From Parachlamydiales bacterium (GTDB lineage Bacteria; Chlamydiota; Chlamydiia; Chlamydiales; JABDDJ01), in NCBI GenBank assembly GCA_041671045.1, contig JBAZCF010000008.1, positions 62,001 through 126,000 of the forward strand: a stretch of DNA of 64,000 nt. Reading direction: 5' to 3'. The notes beneath the pieces were generated by a model. That model searched no databases. It saw only the letters and a list, made by a program, of their open reading frames with translations, and was not told the DNA's origin. The position numbers and the translations under genes are program-made. Below, in pieces: positions 27,401-35,117 of the stretch. How positions within the stretch are numbered: the stretch's first letter is position 1; each line of letters starts with the position of its first letter.

Positions 27401-27573
27401 TCATCGGGGGTTTGGCTGTTTCACAGATGATTACTCTTTTTGTCACGCCGGTGATCTATCTCTATTTAGAAAAGTGGAGCGAAAAGCTTAAAATGCATTC
27501 GGCTCATAGACCTCCAGAAGGGAAAAAACGTACAAGTCCAGCTTCAGCAGATCAGCCGTCCGCCCAACCTTAA
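24436..27573 (+). CDS. RND multidrug efflux pump, AcrB/MexB type
   Basis: 1045 residues, full length for the HAE-1 family, with 12 predicted transmembrane helices in two halves and two large periplasmic loops. Signatures include the N-terminal FIKRPIMTILLMISLITVG, LPVSNLPDVSYPVINVTA, FIIDDAIVVIENIVRH in helix 4 with the proton-relay Asp pair, GEARRPLG-like GAEARRPLG near the C-terminus and RPIMMTTLTAIMGAIPIALG. It exports hydrophobic compounds from membrane or periplasm using the proton gradient. The tail is basic then Ala/Pro/Ser-rich. It is the last gene of a three-gene efflux operon. Confidence 0.95.
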   Translation: MNLSAPFIKRPIMTILLMISLITVGVYSYIKLPVSNLPDVSYPVINVTAAYPGADPSTMANNVASPLEREFLTISGLNSVTSTNTLGNSNLVLRFDLEKNIDSAALDVQAAISRAARNLPPDLPSAPTYRKVNPAQTPILFLALTSDTMPLNKMYDYGNSYIGQSLSKISGVAQVNVGGSPYAVRVQVDPGKIAMLGLTLQDLSEALVAGNPYLPSGYLDNEVLSSTIIANGQILNAEGYNELIAAYPNNSPVRFKDIGNAIDSLQNYRFLLRYITKDTNKPTVILSILPEPGANTVEITNDVFKALQPILQNLPSDLHLEVVRDKSISIRASIDEVQFTLILAFFLVILIIYIYLGSIRDTLIPALVLPISVISTFAIMYALGYSMNNLSLLALILAIGFIIDDAIVVIENIVRHVEMGENPWVASLEGAQQISFTILSMTLSLIAVFLPLIFMPGLLGRILAEFAITLTAITLISGAISITLTPMVCSLLITPQKEEKKGYARFSHKLNDAFLRVYKPALLWTLKHRYVALIVMLISLVASVFFIVKLPKDFIPNDDEGFFIAFTQAAEGTSYERMKQYQEQVNTIFSANPAIDKFISYAANQQFRNGVLYANLVPRAQRKAVLEVIGELQKETAKIPGLNVFYKNIPMIDLSIGSVVKGSYQFALQSLVPENLYQPAEQYINEIKKIPGIVGVNSDLEIKSPQLFVDILRDQASSLGVSALDIERTLALAYAGGRVSRINSPINQYDIILELLPEFQKNPSALGDIYVRSSLSSKVVPLNAVSKWHEGLGLASVNHTDQFPSVTIAFSIAPGFTLDGVLEKLKAYAKELLPKEVTGTVLGAAQAFEESVNGSAILLILTVFAIYVILGILYESFIHPLTILSTLPPAVIGGLLVLYLFNIPLSLYSFLGIILLIGIVKKNGIMIVDFALENVRLHGDSPEKSIYDACVVRFRPIMMTTLTAIMGAIPIALGTGTGAEARRPLGLVIIGGLAVSQMITLFVTPVIYLYLEKWSEKLKMHSAHRPPEGKKRTSPASADQPSAQP

Positions 27574-27661
27574 ATAACTTATTTGCAAATCGATAATTCT
27601 CTTCTTTTCATAAAAAAGTTTTTCCATAATTATAACTTGGAAAATTCCTTCAGGAGCTGCT

Positions 27662-28447
27662 ATGAGTATAAAATCATTCATCACTATCGCATTATTATTT
27701 TTTTCTAATCTGTGTGGAATTATTGTTGAGACTCCTCATTTTGAGGACCTAAAAAAATATATTTCAAAGGATTGCCTTGTCGTATTGGACATTGACGACA
27801 CGCTCTTAGTTCCAGTGCAATCTTTAGGAAATGATGTTTGGTTTCGATCCAGGGTAAGATATCACAAAGAGTTAGGTGATTCTGCAGAAGTCGCGCTGGA
27901 AAAGGCTATAGCTGAATGGGAAGGTGTCCGCCACCTGACTCAAATGAAAATTGTGGAGGAAGGAACAGACGGCATCGTTTCAGAAATCCAAAATCAAGGC
28001 TTTACAGTCATTGGTATGACAACGCAAGGACTTGCACTTTCTACCCGCACTATCCAACAACTTAAAAGTCATCATATTGATCTTTCACTCACTGCGCCCT
28101 GCCCCCATGATCATTACTTTATGAACCGTCTCGGTAATTTATACCGCAAAGGAATACTATTTACTTCCGGCACTCCCAAGGGGCCTTCTTTACTTAAACT
28201 CTTAGACATCATTGACTTTCACCCTTCAACGGTAGTCTTTATTAACGATAATGGAAACTATCTTCACGAAGTAGCTAGCTCCCTTGAAGAAAAGGGCATT
28301 CAATTTATTGGGCTACGTTATAGTTATAGTGATGCACGTATCCAAGCATTTAACAAAGACATTGCAGAAATCCAGTGGCAGCGTTCATCTTTTGCCAGAA
28401 TATTGTCTGATCAAGAAGCTTTGGAAATTCTAGAAGGTAATAAATAA
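27662..28447 (+). CDS. DUF2608 family HAD-like protein, exported
   Basis: 261 residues from an ATG with AGGAG five bases upstream. The N-terminal MSIKSFITIALLFFSNLCG is a signal sequence. The mature part has the HAD phosphatase motif I VVLDIDDTLL (DxDxT-like), motif II in VIGMTTQG and a late acidic pair in VVFINDNGNYLHEV that fits motif IV. These are the features of DUF2608, a family found mainly in chlamydiae and Legionella-type intracellular bacteria. The enzyme is probably a periplasmic or secreted phosphatase; the substrate is unknown. A short hairpin terminator follows. Confidence 0.8.
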   Translation: MSIKSFITIALLFFSNLCGIIVETPHFEDLKKYISKDCLVVLDIDDTLLVPVQSLGNDVWFRSRVRYHKELGDSAEVALEKAIAEWEGVRHLTQMKIVEEGTDGIVSEIQNQGFTVIGMTTQGLALSTRTIQQLKSHHIDLSLTAPCPHDHYFMNRLGNLYRKGILFTSGTPKGPSLLKLLDIIDFHPSTVVFINDNGNYLHEVASSLEEKGIQFIGLRYSYSDARIQAFNKDIAEIQWQRSSFARILSDQEALEILEGNK

Positions 28448-28460
28448 TCGTGTGGCAAGC

Positions 28461-28486
28461 AAAAGCGGATGATTTCCGCTTTTTTG
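28461..28486 (+). terminator. Rho-independent terminator after the DUF2608 gene
   Basis: AAAAGCGGA and its complement TCCGCTTTT enclose a four-to-five base loop, and a run of T follows. It lies 13 bases after the stop codon. Confidence 0.75.
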
Positions 28487-28820
28487 CCCGCGCGATACAC
28501 AATTTTACAGGGATTGACTAGGATAAACTATATATCCGGCTGCTATTTTTATCCTCCAAAAATGAAAGGTAGCGATTACCACCTAAAGAACTAAACACAA
28601 TGAATAAAATGGAGGAAAATAATAACAAAAAATATTTTTGTTCCTTCCTTTCACTCTATCGTTTTCCACCCCTATTATCTTGCAATCCTTGACTTTTAAG
28701 GTTTTATAAACTAAACTTAACGCAGTAAAACTCTTAGCATGCATTTTCTCTAAAATTTCCAGGAAATTTTGTTGTGTTTGGCCAAGAGGAAAACAATTAA
28801 CGCTAAGGGATATATTTTAC
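28487..28820 (+). promoter_or_regulatory. Long non-coding leader upstream of the DEAD-box gene
   Basis: About 330 bases without a gene. It holds two palindromes: ACAAAAAATATTTTTGT around 28625-28641 and a 19-base one (AAAATTTCC, one base, GGAAATTTT) at 28752-28770. The ribosome binding site is AAGGGA before the ATG at 28821. Long structured leaders often precede cold-shock helicase genes, but I see no cold-box consensus, so a regulated leader is only inference. Confidence 0.35.
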
Positions 28821-30068
28821 ATGTCAGACTTTAAAAAATTTGCTATTCCAGAATCTCTTATCAAAGCTCTTGATAAGATCAATATTACAACTCCTACTCC
28901 TATCCAAGATAAAACCATTCCGGTTGCTTTGGAAGGTAAAGATATTTTGGCTTCAGCACAAACTGGTACAGGCAAAACAATTGCCTACTCTCTTCCTCTT
29001 CTAACTTACCTACTGAAAAATCCGCGCGCACTAGCACTCATTATTGCTCCTACACGCGAACTCGCAGCTCAGGTTAACCAGTCGCTCCGCCTAATCATCA
29101 ACAAAAACTTCACGATGAATACCGCTCTGCTTATCGGTGGTGAATCGATGTTTAAACAATTCGCTCAACTTAGGGCAAAACCTCAAATCATTATCGGTAC
29201 ACCTGGCCGTATCACCGACCACCTAACACGCGGATCGCTAAAACTCCAGGAAACAAAGTTCCTTATTATTGACGAAGCTGACCGTATGCTTGATATGGGC
29301 TTCGGCATCCAGCTTGAAAAAATCGAAACTTTCCTTCCAGCTGTCCGCCAAACTCTAATGTTCTCCGCGACATTCCCTGCCAATATCGAAAAACTCTCTC
29401 AAAGATATTTGAAAGATCCTCAACGTATTGCAGTGGGTTCTGTTACCGATGCTGCTCCTAAGATTAAACAGGAAGTTCTCCACACTCACCATGCGGAAAA
29501 ATTCGGACTCCTCTCTAAAGAACTTGAACTCCGCGAAGGCTCCATCATCGTTTTCGTTAAAACGAAAAAAAGCGCTGATAGATTGGCCGAAGAACTTCAA
29601 GAACTTGGACATAATACTGATGCTATCCACGGTGACTTACACCAAAGAAAGCGTGATAAAGTTATCCAAGCTTTCCGTAGCAAAAAAAGCCGTATCCTTA
29701 TCGCAACAGACGTCGCAGCTCGCGGTTTAGATATTCCTCACGTGATGCACGTCATTAACTATGACCTGCCACAGTGCCCAGAAGACTATATCCACCGTAT
29801 CGGTAGAACAGCCCGTGCCGGAGCAGAAGGCAACGCGCTTTGTTTGATCGCACCTGACGACAGATTCAAATGGAAATGTATTCAGAAGCTAATGAACCCG
29901 CAAGAATCTAAAGATCTTGCCAAAGTTCCTGATCAATCCAACTACCTCAAAGCATACGACAAAAACGACTTTTCAAAACGCAGACATATCGAACAAAGAA
30001 AGAAAAAAAGACCTTTCTTCGGCGAAAAAATGTCTGTTCCTGCTGGAAGAAAACCATTTAAAAAATGA
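28821..30068 (+). CDS. DEAD-box ATP-dependent RNA helicase, RhlE-like
   Basis: 415 residues with every helicase motif in order: the Q motif in ITTPTPIQDKTIPVALEGKD, motif I AQTGTGKT, Ia APTRELAAQ, Ib GTPGR, II IIDEADRMLDMGF, III FSATFP, IV IIVFVKTKKSADRL, V ATDVAARGLDIP and VI YIHRIGRTARAGAEG. The C-terminal tail is short and basic (KRRHIEQRKKKRPFF). It unwinds RNA in ribosome assembly or mRNA turnover. The stop overlaps the start of the flavoprotein gene by four bases (ATGA). A long leader precedes it. Confidence 0.95.
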   Translation: MSDFKKFAIPESLIKALDKINITTPTPIQDKTIPVALEGKDILASAQTGTGKTIAYSLPLLTYLLKNPRALALIIAPTRELAAQVNQSLRLIINKNFTMNTALLIGGESMFKQFAQLRAKPQIIIGTPGRITDHLTRGSLKLQETKFLIIDEADRMLDMGFGIQLEKIETFLPAVRQTLMFSATFPANIEKLSQRYLKDPQRIAVGSVTDAAPKIKQEVLHTHHAEKFGLLSKELELREGSIIVFVKTKKSADRLAEELQELGHNTDAIHGDLHQRKRDKVIQAFRSKKSRILIATDVAARGLDIPHVMHVINYDLPQCPEDYIHRIGRTARAGAEGNALCLIAPDDRFKWKCIQKLMNPQESKDLAKVPDQSNYLKAYDKNDFSKRRHIEQRKKKRPFFGEKMSVPAGRKPFKK

Positions 30069-31279
30069 GCGGCCACTTTGACGTCATCGTAGTAGGCGGC
30101 GGAGCCGCCGGTTTCTTTAGTGCATTAACCATTAAAGAGACCTTTCCTGAAAAGAAACTATTACTCGTTGAAAAGTCAAGCCACTTGCTTAATAAAGTTA
30201 GGATTTCCGGAGGGGGGCGCTGCAACGTAACACACGCTTGTTTCGAACCACGCCCCCTCACTCAAAATTATCCTAGGGGTAATAAAGCCCTTATCGGTCC
30301 TTTTCACACCTTCCAGCCGCAAGATATGATCCAATGGTTAGGCAGCCGCGGCGTTGAATTAAAAGTGGAAAGCGATGGAAGAATGTTCCCTATCACAGAT
30401 AGTTCACAGACAATCATCGATTGTTTCTTAAGAGAAGCTGAAAAGCTCGGCCTTGAAATACGGCAGAAGCAATCGCTGCATAGCGTCGTTAAAGACGGTG
30501 ATAACTTCGTCCTAGAGTTTCCTACGTACAAGCTTACCTGCGATAAACTCATTCTTTGTACAGGAAGCAGCCCGCAAGGACACTTATTAGCACAAAATCT
30601 TGGACATTCAATACAACCCCCTGTTCCGTCTTTATTTACCTTCAATACACCCACATCCCCTTTACTTGATCTTGCGGGTATCGCAGTTAATCCCGTGGAA
30701 ATTACTATCCTCCAGACCAAATATAGTCAGAAGGGCCCCCTTTTAATTACCCACTGGGGATTTAGCGGCCCCGCTGCCCTGAAACTATCTGCCTGGTCTG
30801 CCCGCCATCTTCATGAATGTAATTATAATGCACATATTAGCATTGACTGGCTTCCTGAAATAAAAGCAGATGTGATAAAAAACCAGCTCCTCCAACTTAG
30901 GAACAACAATCCTAATCAATACCTCGCAAACCATCCACAATATAATATTCCTAAGAACCTTTGGAAAAGACTTATCGATCTTTCAAAAATTGATTCCAAA
31001 AAACGCCTTGCTGAACTGAACAATCAGGCCTTTGAATCACTTATCTCCAACCTCAAACAGTCCATCCATAAAGTGGAAGGAAAAACAACTTACAAAGAAG
31101 AATTCGTCACATGCGGCGGAATAACTTTAGATGAAGTTAATTTCAAAACAATGGAAAGCCGTATTTGTAAGAATTTATTTTTTGCCGGAGAAGTCCTGGA
31201 TATTGATGCCGTTACAGGCGGCTTCAATTTCCAAAATGCCTGGACAACGGCATTTATAGCAGGGAAGTATTTAGAATAG
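30065..31279 (+). CDS. HI0933/YhiN-family NAD(P)/FAD-dependent oxidoreductase
   Basis: 404 residues. It starts with the dinucleotide-binding motif FDVIVVGGGAAGFFSALTI and carries the family signature VRISGGGRCNVTHA near residue 45. LILCTGSSPQGH follows mid-protein, and the C-terminus reads GGITLDEVNFKTMESRI and GEVLDIDAVTGGFNFQNAW. Relatives include BaiN and many uncharacterised flavoproteins; the substrate is unknown. It is translationally coupled to the DEAD-box helicase gene by a four-base overlap. The gene downstream starts 12 bases later but has a very different, AT-rich composition. Confidence 0.9.
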   Translation: MSGHFDVIVVGGGAAGFFSALTIKETFPEKKLLLVEKSSHLLNKVRISGGGRCNVTHACFEPRPLTQNYPRGNKALIGPFHTFQPQDMIQWLGSRGVELKVESDGRMFPITDSSQTIIDCFLREAEKLGLEIRQKQSLHSVVKDGDNFVLEFPTYKLTCDKLILCTGSSPQGHLLAQNLGHSIQPPVPSLFTFNTPTSPLLDLAGIAVNPVEITILQTKYSQKGPLLITHWGFSGPAALKLSAWSARHLHECNYNAHISIDWLPEIKADVIKNQLLQLRNNNPNQYLANHPQYNIPKNLWKRLIDLSKIDSKKRLAELNNQAFESLISNLKQSIHKVEGKTTYKEEFVTCGGITLDEVNFKTMESRICKNLFFAGEVLDIDAVTGGFNFQNAWTTAFIAGKYLE

Positions 31280-31291
31280 TGGTGATGGATC

Positions 31292-33133
31292 ATGCCTTTT
31301 GTTGTAGCTTTTGATAAAAATCCTCTTGCTCAATTTACAAGTTCTGTAGCGGAATGTGGCTTAAATAAAACTGTATTTGAAAATAAAGAATTATTTTGGC
31401 TTCTATTTTGTAAAGCTTGTATTGATGCTAATTCCCATAGAGAATATCACAATTATTTTTGTATTGATGATTACTCAAATAAATTTCACTTTTATGGACG
31501 AGATTGCGACCTCAAAGAAGCACAGAATACAATCGAAAGTATCCGACTGATATTATTAAATACTCTGAAACCACGTACTCAAACCGACTTTTTAGTCATA
31601 AGACATTATCAGGAATTCTACATTGAACATAATCCTAATTCAAATTTCTCTATAGCCCGTGAAAAAGGTGAATGTTCCTTTAACCTATTTAAGACATATA
31701 TCGAAAATAGCTTACCCATTCTTGCTCGTTTCCTGGGTATCTCTTTAGAAATTCATACCAATCAACAACGGATAATTAAAATTAAGGGAGATTTAGATTT
31801 CATCCCTGTCAAAAACAACTCCGAATTATTTACTAAGTCAGTCACTCAGTATAAAATGCTTTGGAAACCTGAAAAAGCTAGAAAACCTTTGCTTGAAGCT
31901 TTTGCAAAGCTTTCAGTTGTTACTTGTAACGCACCCCCTCAGGAAGAACAGCCTAATATCGTACTTTCAACAAATGTAGCTTCTAATCCTTTTTGTAACA
32001 CCCACCCTCAGGAAGAAAAGTCTAATACTGTTCTTTCAGTAACTACAACCACTTCAAACAGTTCAGTTTATAACCCCACGAACCTATTTCATGAAAAAGT
32101 GACAAATTCGGTCATAAATTCTGTTGAAGATATGGGCGAATATTTTGATCAACAACATGTTGTTTCCATGAGTGAGACAATCAAGATATCTTCTTTTACT
32201 TCGAAATTTTCTTTAGTTTCTGTCTCCTTTAAAACCTTTTACGCGATTAAAAAATACTTCTACGCTGCGGATAATCTTCAAGCGTTGAGAGAAGATATCG
32301 CTTTATTAAAAGTTAAAATCACACAACTTAAACCCGATAATCCTGTATTTTCTATCATTCAAGCACGTATCGAACGTTTAAAAGCGGTAAAAAACCAAAA
32401 CAAAATTACACTTAAGACACGGCTCGTCACAGCATTAGATAAAATCGTCTTAAATATGCTGACAATGAATAAGGTGATGGTTCTTTTTGGTCTCACATTG
32501 GGGTCTGCCGCATCTTCAATATTTTCAGGAATAGCACTCACCGGTTTCGCTGTAACTTTCATCATATTTATTTTGAAGTTGGCAGCTGAGTTTTATAAGG
32601 CAAGATATGCAGTTCCCTATTATTTCCAGAGATTGTTGCTAAACCTCAGCAAGTATAAAAATGCTACTTATAAAGAATGGTATGCAAGAAAGTTTGAACA
32701 GACAGAGATCCTTCTTACAAAATTGACGAATCAATATAACTATAAAGGTGCTCTTATGAATTCCGAGCTGATTTCAAAGACACGAAAAATTAAAATAGAA
32801 CAATCCATACTAAAAATTAAGCAGAAATTGGAGCTCTCGAAGTCTCAAAAAGAATATTATCTGGGACAATTAAACTTTTGTGAATCTAATGAAAAAAGTC
32901 TCCAACAACAAACTTTAAATCTTGATGAGTCTATTCAATTTCATCAAATGCGCTCTAATTTTAGAAATTTTGACGAAAAAGAAATAAGCGAATTGTTTAT
33001 GCATCTAGAGAACATTGTCAGAGATCACTCAAAATCCCAAATCGTTAGGGAGTATTTTAAGGATAATGGTATCACACTAAATGAAAACTATTCATCATCA
33101 GATCTTTTCTCATTGATCACCACTGTCCACTAA
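31292..33133 (+). CDS. Unknown protein with hydrophobic hairpin and coiled coil, 613 aa
   Basis: 613 residues, AT-rich compared with its neighbours. Residues 1-210 are a soluble domain. Residues 220-270 contain two imperfect copies of an APPQEEQPN/THPQEEKSN-type element in a Ser/Thr/Asn-rich linker. Residues 335-370 are coiled coil. Residues about 395-435 form a two-helix hydrophobic hairpin (VMVLFGLTLGSAASSIFSG; TGFAVTFIIFILKL), and a long charged coiled coil runs to the end. No signal peptide is seen. The bilobed hydrophobic domain is reminiscent of chlamydial inclusion-membrane proteins, which is inference only. The last 180 bases are duplicated at 37533, on the far side of the RiPP-like island. 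Confidence 0.65.
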   Translation: MPFVVAFDKNPLAQFTSSVAECGLNKTVFENKELFWLLFCKACIDANSHREYHNYFCIDDYSNKFHFYGRDCDLKEAQNTIESIRLILLNTLKPRTQTDFLVIRHYQEFYIEHNPNSNFSIAREKGECSFNLFKTYIENSLPILARFLGISLEIHTNQQRIIKIKGDLDFIPVKNNSELFTKSVTQYKMLWKPEKARKPLLEAFAKLSVVTCNAPPQEEQPNIVLSTNVASNPFCNTHPQEEKSNTVLSVTTTTSNSSVYNPTNLFHEKVTNSVINSVEDMGEYFDQQHVVSMSETIKISSFTSKFSLVSVSFKTFYAIKKYFYAADNLQALREDIALLKVKITQLKPDNPVFSIIQARIERLKAVKNQNKITLKTRLVTALDKIVLNMLTMNKVMVLFGLTLGSAASSIFSGIALTGFAVTFIIFILKLAAEFYKARYAVPYYFQRLLLNLSKYKNATYKEWYARKFEQTEILLTKLTNQYNYKGALMNSELISKTRKIKIEQSILKIKQKLELSKSQKEYYLGQLNFCESNEKSLQQQTLNLDESIQFHQMRSNFRNFDEKEISELFMHLENIVRDHSKSQIVREYFKDNGITLNENYSSSDLFSLITTVH

Positions 33134-33141
33134 TTACTAGG
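32954..33141. repeat. 188-bp direct repeat, copy 1 (3' end of the 613-aa gene)
   Basis: This segment recurs at 37533-37720 in the same orientation, offset by 4579 bases, with only three mismatches (one silent, one in the stop codon TAA/TAG, one after the stop). Sequence similarity ends sharply on both sides. The repeats frame the AT-rich minus-strand cluster and look like the two ends of an insertion or duplication event. Confidence 0.95.
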
Positions 33142-33194
33142 TGTCGATTTTATCACATTGGTCGTAAGCTGCAAATGCTACAATATTGTCATAA

Positions 33195-33311
33195 GTCATT
33201 GGATTCGAAAGAATAAAACCTACATATGACGAAGTACTTCCAGCGGAACTTAATAAACTCATCGTGCTTCACGAAAGACTACTAAACCTAAAAAACAAGA
33301 ATGATTTATAA
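33195..33311 (+). pseudogene. Possible C-terminal remnant of a lost gene
   Basis: A start-less 38-codon frame (from VIGFERIKPTYDEVLP to a TAA at 33309) reads like a natural helical protein end (VLHERLLNLK). It begins after a TAA and has no start codon or ribosome binding site. It may be debris of a gene cut off when the island inserted. The parent family is not recognised. Confidence 0.25.
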
Positions 33312-33348
33312 CAGAAACACCCAGTTAAAGGGATTGGGGGCTTCTGTT
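33310..33348. terminator. Hairpin at the 3' end of the RiPP-like operon
   Basis: AACAGAA (33310-33316) pairs with TTCTGTT (33342-33348), with partial further pairing of CACCC and GGGGG. It sits just past the acetyltransferase stop at 33352 on the minus strand. The tail is A/T-rich on both sides without a clean T run, so termination is only probable. Confidence 0.4.
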
Positions 33349-33351
33349 ATT

Positions 33352-34008
33352 TTAAGTATAAAAAATTTTTATATATTTATTTATTTCTTTATACCACGAA
33401 ATTTTTGACAAATCTTCACTTGTAAATCCATATAATAAACACGTCCTTTCTGAGGAGTAATTATTTTCAAGCATTTTTTCTGTTGGGTTAGAAAAATAAT
33501 TCCGGATCTCACCTTCAAAAATAAATTCGCATTTTTCAATTACTTTTTTACTTTGAATATTTGCTTTATTACAACCAATTTCAACTCGATCACATCCCAT
33601 AAATTCAAAAGCAGCAAATGTTAATATTTTAGTTACAAGTGTCGCAAGCCCTTGGTTGCAATGCTTAACATGTGTCCAATACCCAATTTCAAAGCATTTA
33701 TTATTTCTTGTCTTTGAAGGATGCCAACTTGCTGAAACTAAAAAATTTCCCAACGCATCGAATACTCCAAAGTCATATTCCGATCCTCGCAAATAATTTT
33801 GTTTGGATTTGATAATTCTATTCAATTGATTGTTTTCACTTAATTCTAAGTGTGCCCAATCCATAAATGGTAAAAGATTATCTAAGCTTTCATGTACAGA
33901 AGAGTTTAATGTTGAAGCATCATCCTTGTGTAATGGTCGTATCACTAAAGAAACATTCCCATCATTATATAAAATTTTAGTCGGTGATAAAGAGGTAGTT
34001 GTCATCAT
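33352..34008 (-). CDS. GNAT acetyltransferase, RimL/RimJ type, in RiPP-like cluster
   Basis: 218 residues. The RimJ/RimL-type GNAT pattern is visible: SLVIRPLHKDDASTLNSSVH at the N-terminus, CFEIGYWTHVKHCNQGLAT with the acetyl-CoA-binding Q-G-x-A turn, LTFAAFEFMGCDRVEIGCN and NIQSKKVIEKCEFIFEG. It would transfer acetyl to an amino group. The microcin C cluster contains a RimL-like acetyltransferase domain (MccE C-terminus) that gives self-immunity by acetylating the toxic aminoacyl nucleotide; an immunity or tailoring role here is inference from context. The start codon overlaps the stop of the E1-like gene (TAATG), so the two are tightly coupled. It is the last gene of the cluster. Confidence 0.85.
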   Translation of the reverse strand: MMTTTSLSPTKILYNDGNVSLVIRPLHKDDASTLNSSVHESLDNLLPFMDWAHLELSENNQLNRIIKSKQNYLRGSEYDFGVFDALGNFLVSASWHPSKTRNNKCFEIGYWTHVKHCNQGLATLVTKILTFAAFEFMGCDRVEIGCNKANIQSKKVIEKCEFIFEGEIRNYFSNPTEKMLENNYSSERTCLLYGFTSEDLSKISWYKEINKYIKIFYT

Positions 34009-35117
34009 TAGTTCTTACTCCCACAAATTGAGCATCCCTTTTTAGATTCCCCAGCTACAAGGAAAGTTTCGTAAGTTCCTAAATCAATTAATAATCGCTT
34101 ACCAATGACTCTACATTCTTGAAAGTTTGTAATATATTTTACAGCTTCAAGAACCCCTAAGGAAGCTCCAATTGAATTATATGGATCGATTAAAGTTGTT
34201 GTATATCTATCTCGGAGAAACTGAACTACAGGATGATCTCCAGAGACAGTTTCTGGAGCTGAACAATCATAACAGGGTGTAACTCCCGGTACAATTAATG
34301 GCCCACAACAGACCCAAGTTTGTGCTGACCCTAAAAATAGAATTGGAGTGTTAGTCTTAAAGCTTGCTTCGCTAAAAATTTGCCAAATTTTTCCTCTGGG
34401 TATGTCTGCTGCAACTATAGCAATATCAACATCCTGAATTACTTTAATTGCTTCCTCAACATTTGAAATTTTAAGGTTTAAAAAGTCATAGGTGATATGA
34501 GGATTTATTCCTTTTGATTTTTCATTTGCAACATCTACTTTCAGTTTGCCGATATCATTTTCTGAGTAAAGAATTTGCCGTGAAAGGTTTGAAAGTTCAA
34601 TATGATCAAAATCAACAGCACGAATGAATCCAAATCCCATTGCCGCCAATGCGTAAAAAGCATAACTACCTATTCCACCTAAACCTACAAGGGCAATTCT
34701 AGTATTTTTAATCTTGTTTTGAGCTTTAAAGGCATCTTTATATTTTCCCATTTGTGCATGAAAAAGAAGTATTTGCCTATCATAGCGAATTGCATCATAA
34801 GAACTAATCTTTTCTTCTTTCAAACTACTTTCATACTCGTCAAAATCTTCTAAAACATTAGCCTCTAGAAGGCTTTTCAAAATTTCTATTACTTCATCCG
34901 GTAGAACTGGGTAGCCATTTTCATTTAAGGATTTAATGATGTCGGATACCTTGTTTTTTCCATCTAAAAGACAGATTAGACTTGAGATCCATTCTTCATT
35001 TATCTCAAGTTCGATACTAGACTCAGGTACAACGCCTACTATTATTTTTCCATCTTGAGTTAAAGAAGCAGAATTCGATCTTTTTATTACGGGTTTACAG
35101 TCTAAATTCAAGTTCAT
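34008..35117 (-). CDS. E1/ThiF-like adenylyltransferase with N-terminal PqqD-like (RRE) domain
   Basis: 369 residues. Residues 8-92 read as a PqqD-like winged helix, the RiPP recognition element that grips leader peptides (SIELEINEEWISSLICLLDG, then SDIIKSL and EIL...LLEANVLED). Residues 112-369 are an E1/MoeB/ThiF fold: RYDRQILLF, nucleotide motif VGLGGIGSYAF at 144-154, acidic end VDFDHIELSNLSRQ with the Arg180 finger, DIGKLK and Asp238 in IVAADIPRGK. Zinc pairs are C282/C285 (CYDC) and C362/C365 (CSIC). Such RRE-E1 fusions activate peptide carboxylates with ATP in microcin C (MccB) and pantocin (PaaA). It probably adenylates the peptide encoded at 37197-37310. It overlaps the AAA gene by 23 bases. 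Confidence 0.88.
   Translation of the reverse strand: MNLNLDCKPVIKRSNSASLTQDGKIIVGVVPESSIELEINEEWISSLICLLDGKNKVSDIIKSLNENGYPVLPDEVIEILKSLLEANVLEDFDEYESSLKEEKISSYDAIRYDRQILLFHAQMGKYKDAFKAQNKIKNTRIALVGLGGIGSYAFYALAAMGFGFIRAVDFDHIELSNLSRQILYSENDIGKLKVDVANEKSKGINPHITYDFLNLKISNVEEAIKVIQDVDIAIVAADIPRGKIWQIFSEASFKTNTPILFLGSAQTWVCCGPLIVPGVTPCYDCSAPETVSGDHPVVQFLRDRYTTTLIDPYNSIGASLGVLEAVKYITNFQECRVIGKRLLIDLGTYETFLVAGESKKGCSICGSKN

Noticed and set aside
34008..35117. Anti-phage E1 system (Bil or CBASS type)
   Set aside because: Those systems pair an E1 with E2 and JAB or with a nucleotide cyclase. None is present; peptide, MFS exporter, RRE domain and GNAT point to peptide modification instead.
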